Part shown: positions 35,815-51,300 of the stretch, one piece after another
How the letters are laid out: each line of letters starts with the position of its first letter
How positions within the stretch are numbered: position 1 is the stretch's first letter
Assembly: GCA_034440615.1 (NCBI GenBank)
Contig: JAOTOM010004377.1
Location: 213,750 to 277,749 of the forward strand
Length of the DNA stretch: 64,000 nt
Direction of reading: 5' to 3'
Source: Ashinkailepas kermadecensis
Taxonomy: Eukaryota; Arthropoda; Thecostraca; Neolepadidae
Position numbers and translations under genes: made by a program
Notes under the pieces: model-generated
What the model was told of the DNA's origin: nothing
The model's input: the letters and a program-made list of their open reading frames with translations, nothing else
Database searches by the model: none

Positions 35815-36070
35815 TGGTTAGGTTTGGTTAGGTTAGGTTATGCTGTTCTTTTAGGTTGGAAAAAATGATTTTTTTTTGTGGAAATTTTTCGCCGAAAGAA
35901 TTTTTTTATTTCTTAAAAAAACAGATTACACAAGGCTAGGTTAGAATACGCTAAGTCATGTTTTCTCATGTGAAAACGTTTGAGAAAAGTGGTCGAAAAT
36001 AGTCCTTTTTAAGTACTTGTTCTCGGACATGTAAGGTTAGGCCAGGTTACGTTAGATTACGTTTCCTTTT
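35815..36070 (+). repeat. Telomere-like TTAGG-rich repeat
   Basis: GGTTAGGTTTGGTTAGGTTA near 35819, then CTAGGTTAG near 35935 and GTTAGGCCAGGTTACG near 36040. Related to the inverse block at 11880-12180. Confidence 0.5.
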
Positions 36071-37170
36071 TTCGTTCAATTGAACGCAATTTTTGTCCCA
36101 TATTATTCAACTCCAACTCCAATATTCTTGGTGATATTTTGCCTGTTAACTGAAAATTACGCATTTTCAGAGGAAATTAGTTGCCACATCATGTTAGCCA
36201 CATCCATGAACATTGCATTTGAAAAACGAAATCTCAAGAATTAAAAAGTTAGCTTAAAGTGCAAATTTCCCGAAGTGCACTGGTTCATAGGTATACTAAT
36301 TACACATGCATATCCTAATATAGCAACTTGCATTCTCCAAGGGGTTCAGATTCACTTACAAGTATTATGCGTACACTGTTACTAAAAACCTATAAACATT
36401 CTATATTTATCCAGACATTATTAAATTCAGCCATGGGTGATCACATTTAGAGATGACCGACATGCCCTTTCACTTCCTTACCAAACGTTCTTGGTACTTG
36501 CCTGTCTAGTAGAGGAGTAAAATGAACAAAATCACGAGCCCGAAGACCAGAGTGAAGAACATCTGGTCAGACCAAACGTGGTTTTGGAATCGGGACCACT
36601 TCAGAATATCAGTTCAAATTGGATGCATTGGCAGATCCAGAAAGCTGATTTTGGATTGAACGATAATTTTCCACAAATCAGGCTGTTTGTGGGGGGAGTC
36701 TGAGATGTCCCTCCTGGATGCACCAGTGGAAAAGACTTCTTAGTTGGACTTTCGGTCCTAGCAATTGCCACCTCTCGTACCTATGTCTACCTAAGTAGGT
36801 AGATAACTTGCTCCTGCCCACAATGACGCACATTTCCGTAATTTCACAGATCAATGAAAACTTTTGTATCTTGAAGTATCTCGCAAGTGACTTCATATGG
36901 CGATTTCCATTAGAGTACATTGCACTCCACTCCAAATAAATGCATTCGTTCATCTAGCGAAGGCTGCATACCCTGCGCTTGTTATGAAACAAATGCGCAA
37001 TATATGGCGATATCTACCAGATGCTTTCCTCATTAAGACGTATTTTCAGGTCAATGATAGAGTTGCTTTAAGTCTATGTTGACTATAATCACGAATCCCC
37101 CATGCAATTTTGCTTTCAGTTCGTCAATTTCGTTATTTTGCGGTGCATTAGAGCATATTTTTGTATCAAA
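36071..37170. other. No gene seen
   Basis: AT-rich sequence with short frames. Confidence 0.4.
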
Positions 37171-37172
37171 GT

Positions 37173-37184
37173 AAAATATATATA

Positions 37185-37272
<88 letters not shown>
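37173..37272. repeat. (TA)n microsatellite
   Basis: About 100 bp of TA, at the 3' side of a mariner fragment. Confidence 0.95.
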
Positions 37273-37309
37273 GCCAGCTCTACTCAGGTGGGGCGCTGAC
37301 TAAAGTGCC

Positions 37310-37770
37310 TTAATGGGCGGAACCGGCCCTCATGTTGACACTGCCATCCAAATGGAAGTGTGCTTCGTCAGAGAACCGCACATCTTGTAGCCAGTATGAA
37401 TTGCCGCCTTGATTGCTTTGAAACCATGTGCACATTTTCAGTCTTGAAAGATTGCCTGACTTGGTGAGTTGTTGCTTAACTTGCATCCTATGAGGGAAGT
37501 TGTGCAATTGCTTTCTCAAAATGTTGCGACCCATTGAGCGGTGAGGTGGAATTGCTGAGACAGTCGGCGACAAGACTTCTTCGAGCTTCTTGAAACGGCT
37601 TGCTGCTCTCCATTATGCTGTTTTCAGATCGTCCTAGTTTTATCTTGTAGAGTTTCTTTTTGTGTGGTGAACAAAGCCAGTTTCTTTGAACTTGTTTATT
37701 ATTTACCGCATGGTGCGAGTGGTTACATGAAGCGAACGTGGCTGGCTGTAGCAAACTCATGAAATTTGCC
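37310..37770 (-). pseudogene. Tc1/mariner-superfamily transposase remnant
   Basis: The minus frame holds RSMGRNILRKQLHNFPHRMQ (end of the helix-turn-helix part), KSGNLSRLKMCTWF, then WLQDVRFSDEAHFHLDG. The D of FSDEAHFHL is the first catalytic acid of DDE transposases of this superfamily. The catalytic C-terminal half is missing and the N-terminal part is frameshifted. Confidence 0.75.
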
Positions 37771-38941
37771 ATGCGTTTTAGACCCAGACTTGGATTCTAT
37801 TAAAAATAAATGTTTTTGCCTGCTGTGCAATTGTGTACGGTATGACATGACATGAATATACCCATGGAGGTGTCAGCGGCCATGCTAGATAAACTACCAG
37901 TGTCGTCATGCTTTGCAGAACTTTTATTGATTAAAGAATATGCTGACAGCTGTTGCTCGTGTGCACAACAGCGCTAACAATAGCGAATGTGAGCAGTCTC
38001 AAACAAATCAGAGCCTATCGTGCCTATATGAACCTTTATAGCCCTTGTTGTCTGATGTCCGGAGATATAATCTTCGTACGTGCATCAGTCTTTCCCTTTA
38101 AGACTGTCAAACCTGCCCAGGACGTCACACTGTGACGTCATCGGATGGTAGAATCGCCGGATGACTATACATGGCCTTGAAGCTAGCTGCAGGTGGACGA
38201 AAGTTACACTCAATCCATACTACAATAAAATATTTTACACACGCTCACGTACTTGGAAACTGATCACACTTCGAAGCTGTTCAGAGCATTTCACGACTAG
38301 AATTTCTGGTATGAGTGACGACAAATGTGTAGTCGTCCTAATACCTTTATACGTGAGACATATCTAGCGCGAATACGGCGGTGTGGAGTTCGCTTCGGCA
38401 CCTCACACCTCACATACTGTAAAAAAAAAAAACAGTAGGATAGAGGGATGCCACCAACATTGAAGAAAATTATCGTGTGATGCTTCTTCGTGTTACTTCG
38501 TAGTAGTAAAACGCCGGAAGACAAATTGCTATCACCGCTGGATACTGGGAATTTCAACGACCCAGAACACCACATCGGACTGCTCATAAACATGTATTCG
38601 TGCTGTATACATGGGACTCATGTTTGTACTGGAACCGTGTTGGAAGTATTGCGGTCTTGGCATGCGGAATATTGTGATTACATATGTCTTTACAAGTCAT
38701 GTACAGGAAAGTATGTATGATTCCCATGGCCATTTATGCACAAGAGAATGACAGTTTTCATAGCAAAATAAGCGTACAATCCCATCAGGGGTGACACAAT
38801 TAAAGGACTAGCAATGTTCATTCATCAGCTTCTGCTTGAATTTCATTATGGAGTGGTTCCTCATACTGAAGCTGACATTAATGTTCTGGTAATGGCCCAG
38901 GGTACCTCTGCAGACCGCAGTGTTCAGGCACTGGAGGAGCT
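37771..38941. other. No gene seen
   Basis: 3' flank of the minus-strand secreted gene 2. No convincing AATAAA was seen directly downstream of its stop codon. Confidence 0.4.
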
Positions 38942-41996
<3,055 letters not shown>

Positions 41997-42087
41997 GCTG
42001 AGGGTCGCGGACTAACTCGAGCCAACGAAGCTGGACGGTGGAGCCGCTGACAGCCGCGAGAGGTGTGGCTGGAGCGGCGCCGGCCGG

Positions 42088-42094
42088 TTATATA
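42088..42094 (-). promoter_or_regulatory. TATA box of secreted gene 2
   Basis: CCTATATAACC on the minus strand lies about 92 bp before the ATG in GC-rich DNA, placing transcription start near 42060. Confidence 0.7.
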
Positions 42095-42099
42095 GGCAT

Positions 42100-42899
42100 C
42101 GGCGGGCGCGCTCACCACCCGTCGGGATACAGGGCGGCCGGGGGGCGTCGGCTTTCTCAGGCGGACGCGCGCGACCGCCGGCGGATCGCGCGTTGCGACA
42201 TCGGCCGTCGTCCTGCTCAGGGGTCCACCGTGACGCGACATAATTGGCCCGCCTATCGACCGGCCCGATGCAGACGGTGGTGCAACGCAGCCGACGCCTC
42301 GGGTTCGCGTCTCGTCTCTGCAAGACGAGACGTGCTCTGAAGCGCAGCCCCGCGGCCGCCCGGCACGCTGGCCGCCACGCACCGGCACACTTCGGCGCCC
42401 CGGAGTGTATGTGCGGAGATGATGGCGCACATTTACCGACCGGTCCGGCAGGTCAGACGGCACTGGGCAATCATTGCGAAACGCCTAGCCGCTGGCGACG
42501 ACTGTTGAGGTCACACGGTAACAAAATGACCCATGGCACACCAACCGCACCTGTATTGATCTGTCAGCCTACATTGGTCCGATTGTATCTCATAACAACA
42601 TGTAACCATTCGAGACATTAAGCACAGCGCCTACGAACGACTTTACGACGTCATTGGCACATGGCCTGGCATGTCAATTTTGTACACAAGATATCCTAGG
42701 TCTTCATTTGAAGGTATTGAAAGTTTCAAGCCGCTGTCTCAATTGATTTGACTGTTATCGCAGAAAAGCCAAGGGGGAGGAGGAGGGGTAAAAAAAAGCT
42801 CCTCCACCGACTGGCGGGTTAACTGTGTGAGCATTGAAGCCGGCAAAACTTCGTACTATTTTTCGATATAGATAATATCTAGATTTTGAAGTCTAGTGT
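42100..42899. other. CpG-rich upstream region, no gene assigned
   Basis: 42100-42440 is GC-rich with long overlapping frames on both strands, as expected from base composition. No family is recognised. The remainder is unremarkable. Confidence 0.35.
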
Positions 42900-43140
42900 A
42901 GTCCTCATGTTGTGGTCTAAAAAACCTATCCATGTCCAATGGATAGGGCTTAACACGCGCCCTGGAGGGCCTCTGAAAATTACGCGCACTGGAGGGGGGG
43001 CGGATTCCGCCCCCCCCCCCCTAAGATCTCGGCTCCTATTAAAGCTAGAGGCACGAAATTTGCAGAGTGGATGGGTACGGTAGTGATTGTGTGCAAATTT
43101 CATGACCTTAGGTCAATATCTTCAAGGTCAAATGAGGTCA
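42900..43140. repeat. Dispersed repeat, copy 2
   Basis: Homologous to 7345-7580 (AACACGCGCCC, GAGGGCCTCT, CTAAGATCTCGG, GTCAAATGAGGTCA). An inverse piece of the same family is at 43835-43885. Confidence 0.7.
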
Positions 43141-43834
43141 CATTTGTTAAAATTGTCTTGTTTTGCGTGGCTTGGCTTGTCATTGTTATGGATCGCTGTG
43201 ATTGTGTTTAAATGCTCCAAAATGGGCATCAATGATGTTTTGGACATTACGAATGATGCAATACAGATGCTAGACCCGACATTTGACCTCAGGTCACCTA
43301 TATAGCAGCACTTTATCAGGTCGGTTACCTGTTCCAGTTACCGGAACCGGGCCGCCCGCCCGACTGCTCCGTCGGGCAGCTCGGCGCAATCGGCTTCGCG
43401 AAGAAAGGAGTGAAGTACATGAATAAAGTATGGAAACGCAATGACAAACAGTACAAACGACAAACAGTAGTGCATTTATGACAACATTCCAGTTGATCAA
43501 TTTTGGTTCCATTAACCTGTCATGAACTTGACCTGACTTGACCTCGGTGATCTAACATGGCCTTGAAACTATATAGCATATCAATATACATCAAACAAAT
43601 CGCTAGTGTTGCCAAGAACACTTCCCTTTTGCGGATATACGGGAAGGGCATCAGCGCCGATTTTTGTGGTCCTGCGCTGGGAATTTTTTTTCTTTAGCGG
43701 CCCCAACTTGAAAATGTTTCGGCCGATTTCCATTTTTCTTACTTTAAACGACGCGCCGTTCATTTCTAAGCAGGTACGCAGAAAATCGCGTATATCGACC
43801 GGTAAAATATGCAGTTATACACGAAAAACCGGAG
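43141..43834. other. No gene seen
   Basis: Short frames only. Sequence flanking the inverse dispersed-repeat piece. Confidence 0.4.
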
Positions 43835-43959
43835 AGGTGGGCGGATTTCGCCCCACCCCCTCCAGTGCGCGTGTTAATCTATCCGAAAAGGGCAATGATA
43901 CCCTGTGCCACCAACACGGCCGAACTGACAACTGAAACGTGTATTTCACATAACCAAAT

Positions 43960-44070
43960 ATAAGTACCGTTGTGCATAACCAAGCCGTTGTGCATAAGGA
44001 ATAATTTGCCATAACGACAGCGTTCAATATAATTGTTATCCTCTGATATTTGTATATAAGCATGTATATA
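43960..44070. repeat. Dispersed repeat, inverse copy at 45945-46015
   Basis: GGAATAATTTGCCATAACGA and TTGTTATCCTCTGATA recur inverted about 2 kb to the right. Confidence 0.65.
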
Positions 44071-45240
44071 AGCATCAAATGTCCAACATCAGACCAACCA
44101 AATGCCCAGTTTCTACTAATGTTACAGAATCCTGGAAGTTCTGGAAGTATTTGGAAGGGGATGCAATACGAATACAATCTGTAAGTGACAATGAGTAAAA
44201 TGAATCCGAGCGGGTTATACAACATAATATGCAATGGAGCGCAGCGAAAGGGGCAGCCCGGATTGATACCACGAGCATGCACGCACTAAGCTCAAAGTAT
44301 TCAACTACAATCGAGGACACGATGGCCAATCCCATGACATTTCCCACCAGGGATCCCTCGCCCCAATAGCATGACTATATCCGCTAGTGGAAACCTGAGC
44401 CAAATTTTCCTCACCCCCTCCCACAGCAAAATCCAGAATCTACATCTGTGTGAAGAAATGTGAAGAAAATTTGTGCATATGGCTAGACACATGATCCGCC
44501 ACCGGCGACACTCATCTGCGATTTGAACATTCGGGACCTTCAGGGACCTAGGGAGGGGGGGCTTTAGGGCGCATCGACTGCACTGGCCATGTAGCAAAGA
44601 CCTAGATGGGAGCAGCGGGTTTAGCGAACCCTGCGTTGAGGCAGGATCCGTCCAGCCGTTTACCTATGTCCACTATAAGATGACGTCACAGCATCCAAGC
44701 TACGTGGTACATAGAGAAATAAATACGTATACGGGTAATCAAATGGTGTAAAGAAAGAAAATACATGCATCGTGGCTTTTTGACAATTTGGTTTGGCTTG
44801 GTTGGAGCATTTTCGTTTCGCGTGCCACACCGATATTTCCACACATAACTTGACAAAATGTTGTGCCCGCCCCCAAACTAGTTGAGCAAAAACAAATCAG
44901 AGCTATTGTTTGATGGACTCAAGCAACAACTTCCGGTATTGATTCAACCTGATTCGGCCCTGATTGGGGCCGAATCAAAGAGCTTCACTTGCTACGCCAA
45001 ATATTTTTCCTCCATATTTACACCACTGCTCTGATTGGCTGCGTTTGCATAGACGAACATATTTCGGTAGACAAGCACGATGTGCAGCGGTTCGTCCGCC
45101 ACAACAGAGCGCCGCGTGCCTGTCCGACTCTGACACCTGCAACTCGCCCAGGGTGGCAGCGGCTCCCGACCGGCGAGCGACGGCGCCGGGCGGTTCACTC
45201 ACCTCGCCTGACACCTGTCAGCCGACGACACGTGACATTT
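44071..45240. other. No gene assigned
   Basis: 45080-45220 is GC-rich, with a donor-like GTGAGTG on the minus strand and a 79-residue minus frame of unknown nature. The rest is AT-rich. Confidence 0.35.
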
Positions 45241-45248
45241 AGTTGTGG

Positions 45249-45257
45249 CATAAAAAG
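45249..45257 (+). promoter_or_regulatory. TATA-like box of secreted gene 3
   Basis: CATAAAAAG lies about 80 bp before the ATG. Transcription would start near 45280. Confidence 0.65.
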
Positions 45258-45330
45258 CGAGAGCCGCGCTGGACCTGGTGCGCCACTCGCACGGGCGCTT
45301 GTCGGCTGACGTCCGCCACCGACCGCCACC

Positions 45331-48300
45331 ATGCAGCTCGGCCTGATGTGGTTCATCGGCGCGGTGCTGTTCGCCATGCTGGCGGCGACGGCCTCAGGTA
45401 ATCGGGGGAGACAATGACGCCATGCTGGCCGCCACGAAATTAGGTAATCTGGGGAGACCATGACACCATGCTGGCGGTGACGGCCTCAGGTAATCGGGGG
45501 AGACAATGATGCCACACGATACACACACACACGGCAGCCACAGTGGTGGCCGTGCCGTCTGTGGGGGTGTGGTGGTGCGCACGGCGGTCCTTCCTCAGCG
45601 CCACGAATGCACGCTAGCGTCGTGTGACAAGTTCACCTGTTTCAGGCCAGCACTGCTTGGTCAGAATTACGGAGATCAGCACTACTCAGGGACTCGTCTA
45701 GCATGCTAACTGCGGGGCTGCGACCTTGGCCCCTGCAATCATGAGACCTTTCCCATTGCATAAGCATTACTGCTGCGGGGGGGGGGGGGGGGGCGGAGTC
45801 AGCTGGGCAATGACTATGGCCCCGTAGTAGCCAATAGACACAGCCTACCATTAAAAATATCGAGTCCCTGCACTACTTGAGGATACTGTATTACAATCCA
45901 GCGTAGGCAGAGTACTGTATAGTACATACATAAAACATATATAAGCATGCATGCTTATATACAATTATCAGAGGATAACAATGGTATTGAATGCTGTCGC
46001 TATGGCAAATTATTCCTTCAATAAAATATAAACATATGCATTACCGACAGTCACTGTGGATACCTATTCAAAAACCCAATTACGTCCATCTGAAATATAG
46101 CCCCAGGTAGAAAAGTCGCCATAGCACCCGGCTGTTGAGTGGTGAGCTTTGATGGTTTCTGAGTAATGCATGGCGGGGGACGCATGATTCGTGCTTCTGC
46201 GACTGTATATCCATGTCACCGATCATCGCGAATTTAAACGGATTGGCGTGATTGATGCAGACCCACGGCAGTAGCATGGTTAGACAACATCAGGTGAAGC
46301 TAGATAAATAGTGGTCGTCGGCTGAAGGTAATAAACCTGTGAACGTCATAATTCATCCTTATATCCAGTCCGCCGATCTCAGCAAAAGCTTTTCCGAGGA
46401 CACTGCGCCTTCAAAATTAACTTATCTGCATGCATTTAGGATCGTCGCACAGGACGCTGCCCTGCTAGTATTATGGGCGACGGCGATATCCGAACGAGTC
46501 GAACGAGACCGCGGAGATGTCCGTGTGAGAGAACAATGTCCATATGAGCGATCCACTCGGACCAGCCCCGGCCGGACCGTCACGACATTGATGACAACTT
46601 TCTCTTCAACCCGCACCCGATTGGGGGAAGCAGATTCCGCCCCAGGGAATATTTGCGAAAAGAAGCGGCCGTCAGCCGGCCGAAATTTGGAGTGCCTGTC
46701 AATATCAATCCCATATGTTGTGTCAAACTTGTGGCCACCGATCTAGGTCAGTTTGTGTGAGATAATCTCCAAATCGACCTATTTAATTTAACGGACTACT
46801 GTAGATCATTTATAATGCTGTGATGAGCTGTACTGAGCATTGTTGAATTAAAGATGACTTTAAGAAGTAACCAAATGCTCATATTAAGCAAAATGGAATC
46901 ACAAGTTGGTCTGATATATTTCGGGCATGGCCCTTCCTCGGAGACAGAGTATATACACAGATACATTTTATGCACAGGATTTGTAAGCACATGGTATATA
47001 CATCAGGCCGTCTACTAATGTTGACGAAAGGGTTTTCATCATCACCTATGTCCAATTATCGGCCATATTTAAATACCTACATAACAATGGACATTGCAAC
47101 AACTGCATTTAATTGCGACCTTAACAGCGTAAGAATGTTCGTCGCTTCCCTATACACCTTCCTTCTACATGTCCCCTATGCATCTCTATGCACACATATA
47201 TCCATGATACGTCATCATCCACTGCACTGGATTATGTGTATAGGGAAGCGTCCAGACTTGACACTTGAACTTGATCCACACTTGACACTCAACATCCACA
47301 CTTGAAATGTTCGCGTGTGTGGATGAACGAGCGTGTAAGTGATTGAGTGAGTACGTAGGTGAGTGAGCGAGGAAGTGTATGATTGAGTGGCGAGTTAGTG
47401 AGTAAGTGCGAACGTGGGTGAGTGAGTGCATTTCTGGGTGAATGATGGGGTGAGTGATTGTGCCGGTATGTGTTTACGGAGTGAATAAGTGGGTGAGTGC
47501 AGGTGACATATGCACAGTTTCATGCTGTATAGGGATCTAGTTTTCTGAGGGTCCAGGAAGCTACCATTGTGTTTAGGATGACTTTTGGTTCCTGATTTGA
47601 ATTGATTCTGCAATTTTGAGTTATGCCATGTCTTTACAAATCCGTAAGATTGTAATGCCGAGCGTTGCTGACGTGATGGGATTTTCGGGGTGATTTGTTA
47701 TGAAGTGCTCTCCAAAAGGGGTGGTTTCGTCTTGTTACTTGCGTCTCTGATATGTTCCATATATCCGTCCCTAACCTTGCGTGTTATTTCCCCAATATAA
47801 GTTATGGGTGCTGCCCCTATGGTTCAAAGCACGCAATTTATTTTGCACATCACATTCTTGGTGTGGCATTTATCTTTTAGACTGGCCAGACAGCATTAGC
47901 GCGTTCTAGCTCTAATGCCTGCAGGGCATCGTAGAAGGTCGAGCGCGAATTTAATCAATGTTTCCGAAAGTGTCTTGCCGCTTTTCCATGAGCGCATTGA
48001 GAGTGTGGACCTAGGCTGTGACTACTTTCTTGGTCAGAGAATCATCGATAAATGGCAAACTGATGTATGTGGTGTCTGCTGATCTATGTTAGCTAGAAGC
48101 GTTGGTACCGTTGGTGTGTGGACTTGCCACGCGACGTTTGCATTTAGCGTTGCGTATCAATGCTCGACATTTTGTTTTCTATATCATGCTCTAAGGATAG
48201 CCACTGGATAGGAAAAGACCTTCGATTTATTTCGATACCTCTTTTTTCGGCGGCCTTGTCAGAGTCGAGCCTCTCAGCAATTGAGCATACAGAATGGAAC

Positions 48301-51300
48301 TTTTAGTTTAGATGCGGTGAGCCGATTTGTAAGAGGATAATAGGAGCTGCCATCGGTTTAATGAAAAGTTATGTCGCGTAGGTCAGGTAACTGTTGGCCG
48401 TTACAAGTGTGTACAGGAAGGAAATTTGGTGGCCGTTAGTAGACTGATCGATTCTCTCTATTGTAACTTTTAGCTTGGGATGGAAGCGGTTCATGTCTGC
48501 AAAGCATGTGTTCAAGGAGTCTGAGCCAACATAGTGTTCATGTACATAAACACTATGTATATGGTGGGACGTGGCTGAGGGAAGTAATGACCGAAAGTTA
48601 ATTTTCGAAAAATATCATGTTAACCGTAAGATGTTCATGTCGGTATGACCCTTCCCTACACCATGTACATAGTGATGTATACTAGAGAGTTTACGATTTT
48701 GTTCGTCGATGCCCGTCAGCCACACATTATTTGCAGCACGAATTAATATGCTTTACGACTCGAGATTTGATGTCAAGTTGTCTGAGACAATATTTAATAT
48801 GATAAATTGGTACTTCAAGTTCATAACCTACACATATTGCGCTCGACGGCAAACTATGAGTTAAATTACTGCCGTCTGCATACAAAAAGACAGTCATCTA
48901 AGTGAACCGATCAGACTAAACACAAATTTTGACCTTGAAATGTTCATTTTTGCCGCCATGTTTTGTCCTTTCTTTATTTAGAATTATATATGATGGTCAA
49001 GTGTTGTTCTTCACAAACGTTATCACACTGCAATGCAAATTATTTGTAATTTTTGCATGAACAAGAAGTTATAATGTTAACTGAATTAGCTCTTTACGTA
49101 CGATTCATTATTGGAACCTAATGTCTTAATGGAACATGGAATGCAATCCCATTGCCAATACTTAAGGGCTTTCCAAATTCAATTTCATATGGGTTGGCGG
49201 GAAAACTAAGTTACTAAATGCGAGACATATGTACCGGGATTAGTTACGTTTCAAATATAACTGGACAATTTGCACGTTGAGTGATCGGCTGTAAGGTCGA
49301 TGCGAACATCCGTCACCTCGCACAAAGAGTGCTACACCCTGGCGCAAGACCACGCGCCGATGCGTTGCCGCTGCTGCACGTCTGCCCCAACAAGTAAATT
49401 ACCTCTTGTCATCGACCGTCCAGTGCCCATAATAGCCCACTCAGACTAGTAGATAATCACCCAGCTGATTTCTAGACGGAAATTCATTCCGAATGCTGAG
49501 GTGACTTTAAGGACCAGGGTCTTATGTCGAGCAGCACTTGTCAGGGCTTCCTCTAAGGAATTTTCACTAGGTGGGACTTCTTGTTCATACCTAAATCAGT
49601 ATAACATGGCGTCACTGGCGGATCTAGCCCACCTGTTTGGGGAGGCCAACTTTCGGGGCGGACCCAGTCCTACCCCCTCCCCCCCAGTGGCGTAACTAGG
49701 GCTTGCGTCATGGAAGGGGACAAACGGATTTGGAGGATACGCAACCTATCACTATTTGTGGTTTAAATGCACCGGATTTCGACCGCAATGTTTCAAAATG
49801 GCCTTTTAATTTAAAAATAAAAATAAATTAAATGATTAGTGATCAATTTAATTGTTCCGTGGAGGGGGTACAATCTATCACGATCGTTTCTGAGTCACCG
49901 GATTTCAACCCTAACTCCCCACTCTATTCGATGGTTTTTCTCTTGGTATCCCTTGATAAGTCATCTCAAGCTGCTGAAGTTACATCTGCGCAAATCACTT
50001 AAAAATGCAAAAGTTTCCAAGTTCAAGCATTCCAGTTTACCTTTTTATGGGTCCAATACGTTTTGGCGGCTTTTTGGCGCGATGGTTGGGGCCACAGGGT
50101 GATTTGTCATGCCCGGATTGTTTTTCTTTCGTTTCCCCGGCTTCATTTGCTTGGGGTTCCGATGAAACTTCTGAGCCCCGGTGCGACCTGCCAAGCCCAT
50201 TGTGTGATATTCATGGGCCCAGGTGCGAACTTTTGAGGCACCCAATGAAATATCCCGGGGCCCGACCTGCTTTTTTTCTTTGGAGCTCCAGTGCGATTTT
50301 CAATGACACCGACACGATGTTTTTGCCTCATCGTGGTTTTCAGGGGCCCCAATCAAACTTTTTGGGGTCAAGCGCTATTTTTAGGGGCTCCGGTCCGACC
50401 TTTTGGGCCCAGAGCGTGATTCCCAGGGGCCCGACCAGTCCTTTTGGCCTCCCAGCGTCATTTTAAAGGGCCCCGGCGAAACTTCTTGGGCTCCAACATG
50501 AATTCCAGGGGTCACGACCCAACCTTTTGGTGCCCACAGCGTGGTTTCAAGGGGCCAGGCCCGACCTTTTGGGGTCCACAGCGTACCTTTCAATAGTCCC
50601 GGCACGACTTTTCGGGCCCCCAACGAGATTTTCAGGGGCCCGGCCAGACTTTTTTCGGCTCTGAGCTTTATTTCGGTGGCGCCGGCCCGACCTTTTGATG
50701 CCCCCAGCGTGATTTGTATGATCCCTGCGCGACGTTTTGAAGGCCCGGTCCCACACTTTTCAGCCCAATGCGTCATTCCTAGAGGTCACTGAATGATTTT
50801 GTTGTGTTTCTCAATGCGATTTTCATGGGCACCAGTGCGATTTTGGGCCCACCGCGACATTTGCAGGCCCCCGTGCGACTTTTTGGTGTCATCAATGTGC
50901 TTTTCAGGTGCCCCGGTGTGCATTTTTGACCCCAGCGGGATTTTTAGGGGGTCGGGCGCAATTTTTTTCCGAACCACGGTGCGGTTCTTGGGGACCCACA
51001 ACCCCTCAGGCGGGGGGGGAACTGCCCCTTTTGCCTGGGGTAAGGGGGGTAGTGTCGCCTGGGGGAGGAAAACCGATCAGCATTCCACCACGTTATACAC
51101 CTTGTCTTTTTAACAAAGGCATCCAACTTCGTCTGTCTCTTCATTTTAGCAACATTGAAGAAAAGACCACAAATGAAAGCTATCTAGCTCTCGTCACTCA
51201 TGTCATGCGGCCTGGGTCGCGTCGCCCGCTCTTCTGTGGTGGGCGTAAATGTCTAGAAGTTCATGTATTTTGTAATACCACAGTTAATAGACCCAATTGC

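Noticed and set aside
49686..51060. A second complete hAT-type element
   Set aside because: The left terminus is convincing but no matching right terminus or target duplication was found.
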